Source: Monodelphis domestica
Taxonomy: Eukaryota > Chordata > Mammalia > Didelphimorphia > Didelphidae
Direction: 5' to 3'
NCBI RefSeq assembly: GCF_027887165.1
Contig: NC_077232.1
Span: 18,554,755-18,618,754 of the forward strand
DNA: 64,000 nucleotides
Of the stretch, positions 1-11,345 are shown piece by piece. Below the pieces are notes generated by a model. That model did no database searches, was not told the origin of the DNA, and worked only from the letters and a program-made list of their open reading frames with translations. The position numbers and the translations under genes are program-made. How positions within the stretch are numbered: position 1 is the first letter of the stretch; every line of letters begins with the position of its first letter.

Positions 1-99
1 ACTGAGTCATATGGTATACAATATTTCTTTCTGGAGGACACTTACCTTCCCAGTGGTGAGTTACATGATACAGAGGTCCTTTGCCTGAATAGGACAACA

Positions 100-360
100 C
101 CCTATTGCAAAATGAAGACTAAGTAGGTTATAGGAATATATATATATATATATATATATGAATATAAGAAGTTATAGGAATGACTGCTAAAATGAGGCTA
201 CAAATAAAATAGCTAAATACATTACATTCAGGTTGCTCAATAAACTTAAAAATATAGTTACCAAATTTTTTATTTCTATCTAGTCAATCATTACCCTTAA
301 TTAATTACTTGCTTGGCTTGGTTGTTTCCAATATTTGGAGTCTTATTTTTAAAGGGGAAG
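100..360 (+). other. Duplicated block P (tail of a preceding unit)
   Basis: Non-coding block that recurs in the same orientation at about 20360-20580 and 62220-62450, and inverted at about 30970-31330. It carries a TA microsatellite in this copy and in the inverted one. No coding potential is seen. It marks the junction between duplicated units. Confidence 0.6.
136..159. repeat. (AT)n microsatellite
   Basis: Twenty-four bases of uninterrupted AT dinucleotide inside block P. The inverted copy of P near 31085-31105 has a similar tract. Confidence 0.9.
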
Positions 361-374
361 AAAGAATACATCTA

Positions 375-800
375 TAAAACCACTTCAGATTATTGAAAAG
401 TCTTCCTTAATGAAGGTTTTAATCAAATTGTCTCAGACCTCATGTGTTTAACCACTGATACATAAGTTTTTGAATGTCTCACTATATTTCCTGGATCTTT
501 TATGGGGACCACATGCCACAGTCCTAATTATAAACACATTTCTCACCCTTATTTTCTGTTAGGAAATGAGAATTCTTGCATGTCTATTTGGCTTCTCTTC
601 ATTCACCTCGTAATAACTGTAGTCATCTTCTGTAATCTGAGGTGGTCATATTTGTCTCTATGGAATAAAAATATACATAACCCCATAGACAGCAAATCAG
701 TTAATGGGATAGTCCACACTGAATTGATTGAGCTTAATGATTATGTTAGAAAGTATTCCTACATTGAACATTTATAATTTTCCTCTTTTTTCCTTTTAGT
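375..800 (+). mobile_element. ERV fossil, envelope-like 3' fragment
   Basis: Remnant of a class I (gamma/epsilon-like) endogenous retrovirus. It encodes a hydrophobic membrane-spanning stretch and short tail related to the minus-strand copies at 21087-21419, 30641-30838 and 63250-63640. The envelope assignment is inferred: in the 21 kb copy the same stretch lies downstream of an integrase C-terminus on the same strand. It is a broken partial copy. The copy at 30560-30960 ends at the same upstream junction, so the two descend from one truncated ancestor. Confidence 0.5.
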
Positions 801-1079
801 CAATTCAGGTGTGATGCTGACTCAGAAATGTTTTTGTCTATATTTCTCTAATGAAATGATTTAAACACTTTTAAAATAATTTATATGTAAATGATTTCTT
901 CATCCAAAAATGTTTATTTACATCTTCTGTATATTTATGAATTGGATGATGGCTATCTTTTTGGTGATAATGAATTGTAAATTGAAGGGATATCCATCAC
1001 TGCTATCCAAATTTTTTTTTTGCGAAAACATGCAAAAAAGCACATTTTTTTAAAACTTTCAGATTCATTCTTGTCAATA
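801..1079. other. AT-rich spacer, nothing recognised
   Basis: AT-rich sequence with short poly(T) runs between the ERV remnant and block X1. No reading frame or repeat family recognised. Confidence 0.5.
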
Positions 1080-2400
1080 GTAATTGTAATTTTTTTGTAT
1101 AGCAAAGTCTATTGAGTTTATTGAAGAGAATCATGTGACTATTATATTGCTTAAGAGAACATATGCACTCACCTACAGAAACCTACACAAACACATACAC
1201 ATACCATGAACTGGGTCTGTGTGATCCCAGATTATGATCTACAATTTCTGAGACAGTATACATCATGATCCAGATAAACCAAGTAAAAAGTTTGCATGTT
1301 TTCTTTCTAAATTTAATATTTAACTGAAAATTATAGCCTATTGAGATATTCTTGAGTCTTGAATGGACCACACAGTAAGTTAGTCATCCCTCCTCACTTT
1401 GGTAATGTCATAATTTGATTAGTGTGAGAGTATTTGTTTGAACAAATAAATGATTAATTAATTCAATTCCACCATAATTTACAAAGCCACTATCTTCAGT
1501 AAGGACCAGTTCTAAGTTTGGTAAGACAAATAAATATTTTTATCTGTCCATGAGGAACCAAATTCTATTTGGTGAAACTAAACATAAAATTTTATAACGA
1601 ATATTATATATAAATATATCAACAAAAATATATATGAACAATAAATACAAGGGAATTTTGCAGCAAGGAGGAGATACTAACAGGTAGGAGTTTAAGAAAA
1701 ACTTTTGCAACAGGACAGTGAGCCATGGTTTACTCCTTCTTCAGTTTAAGTCTTCAACAAATTCTGACTCTGCCACACTGTGCTTTTCTCTGTCTTTTTT
1801 CACATTTTGTCCTCAAGTTCAGGAGTAGCAAATATGTCAAAGGCTCTACTTAAATTTAGCCAGTGTTCTCCTCCATTACCAATAAAATAGAACTTTGATG
1901 GCAAGTGTCCTTCAAGTACAGAATCTGCATGATTAGATGGAGGCCATGGCAAACCGGTAAAGTGGAAAATCTGAGTAGATTATAAAAAGGAAGACACTTA
2001 ATATCAATAATAATGAGAATATAATTTGCAATTTAGATAGGAATATATCCTCATAATTGTCCTGAGAATTAGTGCATGTTTGAAAATTACTGATTTATAT
2101 TTCACAAATAAAGAAATCAGGCTTTATTCAGGATAAATTACTTGCCTATAGTTTCAAATTAACCTCTAATTCCACCCCAAAACTTCTACCACCAAATTCA
2201 GTGATCTTTGCCCTAGCCTTCCTTGTGGATACCTTTGTACTATTTCATCTTTGTTTCATTGTCGGTATCACATTTGATCTGACCCTAAATTTTATTGTAT
2301 TCAGATCTGAGATGATCGTACACATTTCAAAAATGAACTGAGAATTGGAGATGTTCAAAGACTTTGTCCATGTCACATACCTAGGTGGAATAGAATCAAC
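1080..2400 (+). other. Duplicated block X, copy 1
   Basis: Non-coding sequence matching 35290-36600 closely along its length. Its right half (from about 1800) also matches 22800-23390. No plausible gene lies in it. It ends abruptly at the 3' end of an inserted minus-strand L1; the X3 copy continues uninterrupted past the same point near 36595. Confidence 0.75.
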
Positions 2401-5400
2401 TTTTTTTTAAAACAATATTTTTATTTGGTCATTTCAAAACATTATTCAATGGAACAAAGATAATTTTCTTTTCCTCCCCTCTCCCCATAGCCAACATATG
2501 ATTCCACTGGGTTTCACATGTGTTCCGGATTTGAACCCATTTCCATGTTGTTGGTATTTGCATTAGAGTGTTCATTTAGAGTCTCTCCTCAGACATGGCC
2601 CCTTAACCCCTTTAGTCAAGCAGTTGCTTTTCCTCGGTGTTTTTACTTCCACAGTTTGTCCTCTGCTTGTGGATAGTGTTTTTTCTCCTAGATCCCTGCA
2701 GATTGTTCAGGAACACTGCAGTGACACTAATGGAGAATTCCATTATGTTCGATTGTACCACAGTGTATCAGTCTCTGTGTACAATGTTTTCCTGGTTCTG
2801 CTCCTTTTGCTCTGCATCACTTCCTGAAGGTTGTTCCAGTCTCCATGGAATTCCTCCACTTTATTATTCCTTTTAGCACAATAGTATTCCATCACAAACA
2901 TTCCATCACCAGCACAATTTGTTCAGCCATTCACCAATTGAAGGGTAAGCCCTCATTTTCCAATTTTTGGCCACGACAAAGAGTGCAGCTATGAATATTC
3001 TTGTACAAGTCTTTTTCAGTATTATCTCTTTGGGGTACAAACCCAGCAGTGCTATGGCTAGATCAAAGGGCAGACAGTCTTTTATCACCCTTTAGCCATA
3101 ATTCCAAATTGCCCCCCAGAAAGGTTGGATCAATTCAGAACCCCACAAGCAATAAATTAATGTCCCTACTTTGCCACATCCCCTCCAGCATTCATTACTT
3201 TCCTTTGCTATCATCTTAACCAATCTGCTAGGTGTGAGGTGATACCTCAGAGTTTTTTTATTTGCATCTCTCTGATTATAAGAGATTTAGAGCACTTTTT
3301 CAAATGCTTATTAATAGTTTTGATTTCTTTATCTGAAAACTGCCTGTTCATGTCCCTTACCCATTTATCAATTGGAGAATGGCTTTGTTTTTTGTACAAT
3401 TGATTTAGCTCTTTTTAAATTTGAGTAATTAAACCTTTGTCAGAGGATTTTATGAAGATTGTTTCCCAATTTGTTGTTTCCCTTCTGATTTTAGTTACAT
3501 TGGTTTTGTTTGTACAAAAGCTTTTTAATTTGATATAGTCAAAATTATTTATTTTACATTTTGTTACTCTTTCTAAGTCTTGCTTGGTTTTAAAGTCTTT
3601 CCCTTCCCAAAGGTCTCTCACACTGCCCTCTAATTTTCCCAGCAGTTTTTATCAAATAGTGGATTTTGGTCCCAAATGCTGGGATCTTTGGGTTTATCAT
3701 ATACTGTCTTGCTGAGGTCACTTGCCCCAAGTCTATTCCACTGATCCTCCTTTCTGTCTCTTAGCCAGAACCAAATTGTTGTGATGACCATTGCTTTGTA
3801 ATATAGTTTGAGATCTGGGACTGCAAGGTCCCCTTCCTTTGTATTTTTTTTTTCATGATTTCCCTGGATATCCTTGTTCTTTTGTTATTCCAAATGAACT
3901 TTGTTATGTTTTTTTCTAAATCAGCGAATATATTTTTTGGAAGTTCAATGGGTATGACACTAAATAGATAAATAAGTTTGGGTAGGATGTTCATTTTTAT
4001 TATATTAGCTCATCCTACCCATGAGCAGTTAATGTTTTTGCCAATTGCTCAAGTCTAGTTTTAGTTGTGTGGCGAGTGTTTTGTAGTTGTGTTCATATCG
4101 TTCCTGTGTTTGTCTCAGGATATAGATTCCTAGGTATTTTATTTTGTCTAAGGTTATTTTGAATGGGATTTCTCTTTCTAGTTTTTGCTGCTGAGCTGTG
4201 CTTGAAATATATAGAAATGCTGATGACATATGCGGGTTTATTTTGTATCCTGCAACTTTGCTAAAGTTATTCATTATTTCAATTAGCTTTTTGGTTGAAT
4301 CTCTAGGATTCTTTAAGTAGACCATCATGTCATCCGCGAAGAGTGATAACTTGGTCTCCTCCTTGCCTATTTTAATGTCTTCAATTTCTTTTTCTTCTCT
4401 AATTGCTACTGCAAGTGTTTCTAGTACAATGTCAAATAATAGAGGTGATAGTGGGCATACTTGTGTCACTCCTAATCTAATTGGGAATGCATCTAGTTTA
4501 TCCCCATTGCAGATAATATTAGTTGATGGTTTTAGATATACACTGTTTATTATTTTTAGGAATGACCCTTCTATTCCTATGCTTTCTAGTGTTTTTAATA
4601 GGAATGGATGTTGTATTTTATCAAAGGCTTTTTCTGCGTCTATTGAGATAATCATGTGGTTCTTGTTTGTTTGCTTGTTGATGTGGTCAATTATGTGGAT
4701 GGTTTTCCTAATATTGGTCCAGCCCTGCATCCCTGGTATAAATCCTACTTGATTATGTTGGATGACACTTCTGATCACTTGATGGAGTCTTTTTGCTAGT
4801 ATACTATTTAATATTTTTGCATCTATGTTCATTAGGGAGATTGGTCTATAATTTTCTTTCTCTGTTTTTGACCTGCCTGGTTTTGAAATTAGTACCATGT
4901 TTGAGTCATAAAAGGAGTTTGGTAGAACTCCCTCTTTGCTTATTATGTCAAATAGTTTGTATAGTATTGGGATTAACTGTTCATTAAATGTTTGATAGAA
5001 TTCACTTGTGAATCCATCAGGCCCTGGTGATTTTTTCTTAGGGAGTTCCTTGATGGCCTATTGGATTTCATTTTCTGATATGGGATTATTTAAGAATTCT
5101 ATTTCTTCTTCTGTTAGTTCATGTTTTTTAATTATTTTAAATATTTATTTATTCTGACAGATTATATTTTTGTATATATTTGTCTATATTGCCTAGATTA
5201 GTATATTTAATGCCATATAATTGGGCAAATTAATTTTTAATGAATGCCTTAATTTTCTCTTAATTGGAGGTGATGTCCCCCTTTTCATCTTTGAGATGCT
5301 CTCAATTTGCTTTTCTTCTTTCCTTTTTTAATTAGGTTGACAAGTACTTTGTCTATTTTGTTTGCTTTTTCAGTGTTCCAGATTCTAGTCTTATTTATTA

Positions 5401-5474
5401 TTTTAATAGTTATATCATTCTTGATTTTATTAATTTCTCCCTTAATTTTTTCTTCTATGTTTCTACTCCTCCAG
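2401..5474 (-). mobile_element. L1 LINE, 5'-truncated
   Basis: A 3.1 kb minus-strand L1. The poly(A)-side end, seen as a T run, is at 2401 and the 3' UTR matches the L1 that ends at 48580. The body covers the ORF2 reverse transcriptase and C-terminal region. The 5' side stops near 5474 against a SINE, and no target duplication was found. X3 lacks it, so it is private to unit 1. The absence of a duplication suggests a deletion or rearrangement at the 5' junction. Confidence 0.88.
4029..4898 (-). pseudogene. L1 ORF2 reverse transcriptase fragment
   Basis: A 289-residue open stretch of L1 ORF2. It contains the finger motif ENYRPISL, palm motif A ([13 protein letters not shown]), a B' motif changed from the usual GVRQGCPLSP to [10 protein letters not shown], and the catalytic FADD box ([11 protein letters not shown]). 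The protein would copy L1 RNA into genomic DNA by target-primed reverse transcription. Endonuclease, N-terminal and C-terminal parts lie in other frames or are missing, so this is a dead fragment and not a gene. The altered B' motif is a further sign of decay. Confidence 0.9.
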
Positions 5475-6330
5475 CTGAATGGTAAAGACTAGCCAATGGA
5501 GGTTCAGTGTCCTGACCAGGGTCACATAGTGTAATGGAGGGTGGTTTGGGGGATGGATTAGAAGTTTAATTATACGCCAGTATCAGAAAATTAACTGTTT
5601 TGGGAGGGCAACTGTGGACTGACAGGCTAACAGGTCCAGTCTAGACAGAGCCTGTCCTGAGGTAACAAACACAGAACACCATATAACAGGACCAGATGTT
5701 GGATTTATTAAACTAGGGAAGGTGAAAAGTGAATTTGGATAATTCTAAACTACCTAAACCCCCCAGATCTAAATGTCCTGTCACCAAGAGTCTTCACAGA
5801 TTGAAACTACACTGATCCTTACCTATCTGTCTAAAGACCCCAGGCCCTAATATAAACAAATCTACACTAATCCAAACTCCTTTCTTTTGATGGTAATAGA
5901 GGTAGCGGGTTTTGGCAGTTAGGCAAGACCAGAACCAGTAGAGATCCTGGATCCAGAAGGACCCTCAGACCTAATCTTACAGCAGATGACCTAGAGTGGT
6001 TCAGGATCACACGAGGAAGCTCAGTAGATGACAACATGTCTAGAGATAAGCAGGTAGGATGGGAAAGACAAGGTAGAAACAGGCACCATTGGAAATCAGC
6101 CAGTCCCTCCTGGTCATACTAGAGAAAGACACAGTACACTTTTCCAACCACATTCTAAAATTGTTTCTCTGCATCTCTATCTCCCTGCAGACCTACCTCA
6201 TGTGCTCAAATCCTCTCTTCCTTACAACAATAGCTAGGAAGTATCTGAGGCCAGATTTGAACCTAGGACCTACTGTCTGTAAGCCTGACTCCCAATTAAC
6301 TAAATGATTCAGATGCCCCCGTTTCTTGAT
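5475..6330 (-). repeat. tRNA-derived marsupial SINE, split by a solo LTR
   Basis: A minus-strand SINE in two halves, about 5475-5529 and 6230-6330. The left half holds the conserved stretch around GTGTCCTGACCAGGGTCACA, the right half the GAGGCCAGATTTGAACCTAG box. The halves join across a 4-bp duplication (ATAG). The same split SINE lies at 41986-42900. Confidence 0.75.
5530..6229. mobile_element. Solo LTR (class I ERV type), ~700 bp
   Basis: LTR fossil beginning TGTAATGG and ending ACAACA, with a 4-bp target duplication ATAG at 5526-5529 and 6230-6233. It sits inside a SINE. The same LTR in the same site occurs at 42097-42809, so it predates duplication of the OR block. No internal retroviral sequence is present. 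Confidence 0.8.
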
Positions 6331-6334
6331 TAGG

Positions 6335-7220
6335 AAATGCAAATATAAAAAAGAAACAGAGATACTGCCATACACTTATCAAATTAACCAATATTAAAGG
6401 AAAGTGATAAATTTGAAGGTAAAATGGCAAAATGGGGATGCTCTTGCATTGATATTATAGTTGTGAACTGGTCCAAACATTCAGGAGCACAATTTTTAAG
6501 TGTGTTTAAAGGGATATAAAACTGTGCATGTCCATTGATCATTACTGGGTCTGCATAACAAAAATAGCATGAAAAAGGAAAAAAGATGTACTTATGGAAA
6601 ATATATTTAACAGCTCTGTTTTTGCTGGCAAGAATTTGGAAATTGAGGGAATTTACATCATTTGGGGAATGACTGAATAAATTGGATTAAATGTTGGTAA
6701 TATCATGTTATTAAGTTATAAGAAATGATGATCAGAAGAATTTCAGAAAAAGCTGGAACGTCTTATATCAATTGATGCAGAGCAAATAAAAACCAGGAAA
6801 ACATTACATGCAGTAACAGTAATCTTGTGGGATGACCAACTGTGAAAGACTTTGCTACACAGTAATATAATGAATCATCTGAGATAATTATGAGGGGTGC
6901 CTGACACAGAATGCTGTCTGCCTCCAGAAAAATAAATGTTAAGAGTTGGATGCAGATCAAAGCATACTATTTTTCACATTAGTATATTGGTTATTTTTTG
7001 AGGAGGGGGGTTGGTTTTATATGAGTCTTCCCTCACATCAATGACTAATATGGAAGTATGTTTCTCATGATAACATATGCATAACCAAGATCTAATAACA
7101 GGAAGGGGATGGAGGGCAGGAAGACAATTTGAATCTTTTACTTTCCATAAATGTATATTGAAATTTTTTATTACACCTAATTGGGAAAGTAAAATACATT
7201 TGAATAAAAAAGTAAATATT
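6335..7220 (+). mobile_element. Old L1 3'-end fragment
   Basis: Degenerate plus-strand L1. It covers the end of ORF2 (a stretch resembling ELVQPFW followed by the usual C-terminal region) and the 3' UTR, ending in an A-rich tail near 7200. It is shared with 42905-43800 and so predates the duplication. Heavily decayed, with no useful frame. Confidence 0.7.
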
Positions 7221-7409
7221 AATACCTTAAGTATTCTCTCTAAGAAACTTCATGAATGAATTTGAGGTACCTAGTATAATTACTATAATAGCTTTTTAGA
7301 TGTTCTTTGACACTTGATTCTCTATTTCTACCATCCAAATAAGTTATGTCTATGACTATGTTTTATATCTTAGAGTAATTTTTCATGATTGTTGATTTTT
7401 TGTAATGGT

Positions 7410-7427
7410 TATTCTTTTTTATTCCAG
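7410..7427 (+). promoter_or_regulatory. Splice acceptor upstream of OR1
   Basis: Pyrimidine-rich tract followed by TTCCAG, with AG at 7426-7427, 20 bases before the first ATG. OR coding exons are normally preceded by one or more non-coding 5' exons, and this site fits that arrangement. It is conserved in OR2 (AG at 43999-44000). The donor exon was not identified. Confidence 0.65.
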
Positions 7428-7447
7428 GATAATGACATCACTTTCAA

Positions 7448-8401
7448 ATGACTTTTATGGAGAACACATCTGAAGTGAATGCCTTCATCCTTACAGGATT
7501 AACAGAAGACCCAGGTCTTTATGTTCCTCTTTCCATAATGGTCACCCTCATCTATCTCATCACCCTGGTAGGGAACCTGGGGATAGTAGCTCTTATCTCC
7601 TGGGATTCCTGCCTCCATACTCCTATGTACTTTTTCCTCAGGAATCTATCTCTGGTAGATTTTGGTCTTTCCTCCACCATTATTCCCAAGGTGATGACTG
7701 GGCTCCTCACTGGGGACATGGTCATCTCTTATAATGGATGTGCTACTCAGATGTTCTTTTTTGCGAGCTTTGCTGGTATTGAAAGTTTTCTTTTAGCCTT
7801 CATGGCCTATGATCGTCATGCTGCTGTGTGTAGACCCCTACATTATACCACTATCATGACTTCAAAAATGTGTGCATATATGCTTACTGGGGGTCACATC
7901 TGGGGATTTCTGTCCTCCTCCATCATCATAGGAAGTATTTTTAGTCTTTCCTTCTGCAGGTCCAATGTAGTCCATCACTTTTTCTGTGATATTCCCCCTC
8001 TTTTGGTTCTCTCTTGCTCTGAAACTCATATCACTGAATCAATAATCTTCATCTTAGCTTCATTAAATGTATCCTTTATATTTCTTGTCATCTTTTTCTC
8101 TTACTTGTTCATCTTCATCACTGTCCTGAAGATCCGTTCTGCTGGTGGGCGCCAGAAAGCTTTCTCCACCTGTGCTTCCCATCTCACAGCAGTGTTCATA
8201 TTTTATGGGACAGTCACCTTCATGTACTTCCAACCCAGCTCAACCCATTCAATGGACTCAGACAAAATGGTGTCATTGTTTTATACCACAGTTATCCCGA
8301 TGTTGAATCCAATCATCTATAGTTTGAGAAACAAAGAAGTTAAAAATGCTTTCAGAAAAGCTATGAAGGGACAACGACTTCAATTTGATCATCCTTTTTG
8401 A
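7448..8401 (+). CDS. Class II olfactory receptor (OR5-like), copy 1
   Basis: Intact 317-residue seven-helix G-protein-coupled receptor in a single coding exon, the usual OR length. It is expected in the ciliary membrane of olfactory neurons, binding odorants and signalling through Golf. Visible hallmarks: N-glycosylation site NTS at 6-8, GN at 42-43, LHTPMYFFL at 56-64, Cys98 paired with the second-extracellular-loop cysteines, MAYDRHAAVC at 119-128, KAFSTCASHL at 237-246, and PMLNPIIYSLRN at 284-295. The usual DRY is DRH here. The second Met (7457) gives the typical MENTSEVN start and may be the true one. Class II membership is firm; the family 5-type assignment is by resemblance only. The neighbour at 44021 is a duplicate with about 87% protein identity. 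Confidence 0.95.
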   Translation: MTFMENTSEVNAFILTGLTEDPGLYVPLSIMVTLIYLITLVGNLGIVALISWDSCLHTPMYFFLRNLSLVDFGLSSTIIPKVMTGLLTGDMVISYNGCATQMFFFASFAGIESFLLAFMAYDRHAAVCRPLHYTTIMTSKMCAYMLTGGHIWGFLSSSIIIGSIFSLSFCRSNVVHHFFCDIPPLLVLSCSETHITESIIFILASLNVSFIFLVIFFSYLFIFITVLKIRSAGGRQKAFSTCASHLTAVFIFYGTVTFMYFQPSSTHSMDSDKMVSLFYTTVIPMLNPIIYSLRNKEVKNAFRKAMKGQRLQFDHPF

Positions 8402-8411
8402 TTGGACAAAA

Positions 8412-8417
8412 AATAAA
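8412..8417 (+). promoter_or_regulatory. Possible AATAAA polyadenylation signal
   Basis: AATAAA eleven bases after the OR1 stop, conserved after OR2. It is unusually close to the stop, so a site further downstream may be the one used. Confidence 0.3.
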
Positions 8418-8589
8418 TTTCCACCTTCTTCCCACTGTGATCCAGCCCCCATTAAGACTATTTTTCTTATTCACCCAGATGTGTGATCCACATTTTTCCA
8501 AGTGTTACACCACATAGTAGCAGATGTCAGATTCAGAATTAAAAATGTCTTGAATTTAAATTCTGTGCCTGACTTTCATTTTGTGTAAC

Positions 8590-8815
8590 ATTAAGTCCAT
8601 ACTGTATAACCTAGTGAAACTCTGCAGTGCAGGGAATAGAGCAATGCATTTGGAGTCAAGAAGATGTGAGGTAAAATCTGGCCACAGACTTACTATTTTT
8701 GTGACCCAGAACAAGTCACTTAATTCTGCTTGCCTCAATTTCCTAATATGAAAAATGAGGTAATGAACAACCACTTCAGTATCTTTGCCACGAAAGCTTC
8801 TCATGGGGTTCTGAA
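8590..8815 (+). repeat. Marsupial tRNA/MIR-like SINE
   Basis: Plus-strand SINE recognised by the phrase around TGGAGTCAAGAAGATGTGAG, a GTGACC...AAGTCACTTAATTCTG core and a TTTCCTAATATGAAAAATGA segment. The paralog is at 45195-45425. Confidence 0.7.
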
Positions 8816-9769
8816 GTTTTGAATAGAACCAAAAATCGACTGTGAAACAACAAGCTAATCTACATCACTTAAAGTCTGAGCCTCAGTTTCCTTATGTTTA
8901 AAGAGCCTTAAGAGTGAGATTTGTAATATTTTTTTGTGGAATGAAGGGTATTTGTGCAGGCATGCTCACACTCACAAACACAGACACACACACCTAGATA
9001 CCCCTATAGACATGTATACACATAACTATGATATAGATATTTTAGCTCTTATCCTTTTAGAGGAGGAAGAGTAACTACCTAACTTTAATGGAATAGTACT
9101 AGCAGAGTAAAGCCACTAAGATGCTTGGAAAGTGTCCTGTTTAAGGTAATCATTTTGCTACTTCAATAACTCCTCTGTCAGAGGTTGGTTACTAAATACT
9201 TAAGAATTTAAGCTCTACCAAAAATAATGTATAAGACAGTTTAAAAGTTAAGCCTTGTTATTATTTTTTCTAACACTATATGAAGTTTAAATTATTAAAA
9301 ACATTGTGTCTTTACTTTTAGCATTTGCTAACTTCTACGCTCTTTTACACTTATAGTCAAAGTGAATTATCTCTTTTTGAGTCACTTAAAAAGTGGATCC
9401 AACACACTCCTAAAGTAAGTCTAGCTTGAGGAAGGAATATAAATTAAAGGTGCTCCCAAATGGGTGGAAAGATCTTTGAGAGATTAGGAGTGAGAGAGGC
9501 CGTTCATTACACTGTCAGTGTAGTATCCTGATGCCAACTTCAATACAAATTCCATTTTAACTATTAGATTCTTTAGGTTCTTTACATGCTTCTGGGTCTG
9601 AATAGGGATTCCTGTGGATTTCTGTTAACATAATTTGATTTTTCTGTGGGATGTAATTAAGGCTTTCTATTATTGGGTAACCTGAATTATTTTATAGAAG
9701 CTAAAGATCCATATTGCCCATATTGGGAGAACCATAAGAACATGCTCTATTAGTTGCAGGTAAATTGAT

Positions 9770-9965
9770 ATTTTAAAAGATATTTTATTTACCGAATTAC
9801 AAGTAATAATAAATTCAACCATAAATTTTCTGAGATTATAAGATTCAAATTGTCTCCCTCCTTCTCTTTCCTCCACCCTTCTAAAGATGGTAAGCAATTT
9901 GATCTTTATTATATAGGTATTATCATGCAAAATATTCTTCCATATTGGTCACTGTTGTAAAAGAA
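9770..9965 (-). mobile_element. Old L1 3' UTR fragment
   Basis: Minus-strand L1 3' UTR piece with the pyrimidine-rich TCTCCCTCCTTCTCTTTCC tract. Shared with 46340-46540. Confidence 0.55.
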
Positions 9966-10439
9966 CACCAATATAAATCCCAAACCCCAACATAAAAATA
10001 TAAACCACTCTGGTAAATTGATGATTTAAAACATCTGTATTGAAAAAAGTAATGTAAAATTAACTTTTATATCCTACTTTTTTGTTTTATTTATTTTTGA
10101 TTGAAAAATGTTTCTTTTCACAAGAATCAATATTTGTATAGCAAATCTAAGTGCCTCAGTGGTAAAATTCATGAGTTTAAACTCCCTATATCTGTGGGCT
10201 AAAATAAAATCACAAAAAGCTACATTTGGGAAGTTATCCTCACTGTGGTGAGATATGAGTCAATTTGGATATTGATATTGGATCTATGCTCATCCCAAGA
10301 CATTTAGGGGATGTGAGTCAGTAAGGTTAAAGATATTTGCTAATGTTTGACAGACAGTAAAAGTTTATTTTTTCAAAAAATGACCAATGCATTTTTATTG
10401 TTATCCATTTGTTTTAGTCCAAATGTATGTGATATCATT

Positions 10440-10610
10440 TGGAATTTTTTTGGAAAGGATATTAGAATGGCTTGCCATTTCCTTCCTCAGTTCATTTTAA
10501 TAATGAGGAACTGAGGCAAATAGAATTAAGTGACTTGCCCAACTTCACCCAACTAGAATGTTTCTCAAACCATATTGAAGTCATAAATATCAGTTATGTT
10601 TAAAACCTCA
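10440..10610 (-). repeat. Marsupial tRNA-derived SINE
   Basis: Minus-strand SINE with CTGAGGCAAATAGAATTAAG and GACTTGCCCAA boxes. Its inverted paralog is at about 56730-56960. Confidence 0.65.
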
Positions 10611-11074
10611 ATGCTCTCTCCAATGTTCCACTCTCACAAATGAATTCTATAACTCCTAAAATGGAAATTTTATGAGAGAAACATGACAAAATCTTATATA
10701 ATAAGAAGATGTGGATGTGTTTGTGGTTATTTTTATAGATAATATTCTCTATAAAATTATCAAAGTAATCCTTTAAGGAACAAAACAATTCAATATAAAA
10801 AAGGTGAGATAGGAAAAAACATTTCTGAAAGTCTCAATGAAACCATTTTCAACCTCACCTGCTGGTAATGAGCATTGGTATCAAAGCCCACTAACTAAAG
10901 CAGAATAGAAGTATATCAGGTCATGCCATAATTGTTATGTGGTATATGGTAAACAGGAGCATGGAATTTCATCCTTTCTATCCCCTCCTAATGGAGAACT
11001 AAACTCTGTTTTAGAAAAAAATTATCAATGGAAAATAATAATGATGACATTAATGTGCACGCAAACTTCTGGGC

Positions 11075-11345
11075 AGACTGGTATTATAATGGTTAAAGGA
11101 TTGGGCTGAGGGAAAGGAGACTCAGATTCAAGTCCCAGCTCAGTCATGAATAAATTTTGTAATGTGTTAAAAGCCATTAAGCTCCATTGGTGGAGAAACC
11201 TTGTGCAGGTACATATAGATGAAGATATTGAGTATAAGAGAAGTTAAGTGGCTTGGCCAAAGTCACACAACTAGTCAATCACTATGTCAGAATTCAAATT
11301 CAGGACTTCTTGACTTCAATTCCCTATTTCCAACCTCTATATGAC
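11075..11345. repeat. MIR-like SINE pieces, head to head
   Basis: A plus-oriented start (AATGGTTAAAGGATTGGGCT) is followed by a minus-oriented core (GTGGCTTGGCCAAAGTCACA). These are two SINE parts in opposite orientations. The paralog is at about 56095-56370. Confidence 0.5.

Larger units (their letters stand above)
8402..9769 (+). other. OR1 downstream region, duplicated
   Basis: Non-coding sequence that matches 44975-46340 almost throughout. It includes a SINE at 8590-8815. A 0.27 kb part (about 9475-9740) also survives at 28075-28345 in unit 2. No other gene seen. Confidence 0.7.
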
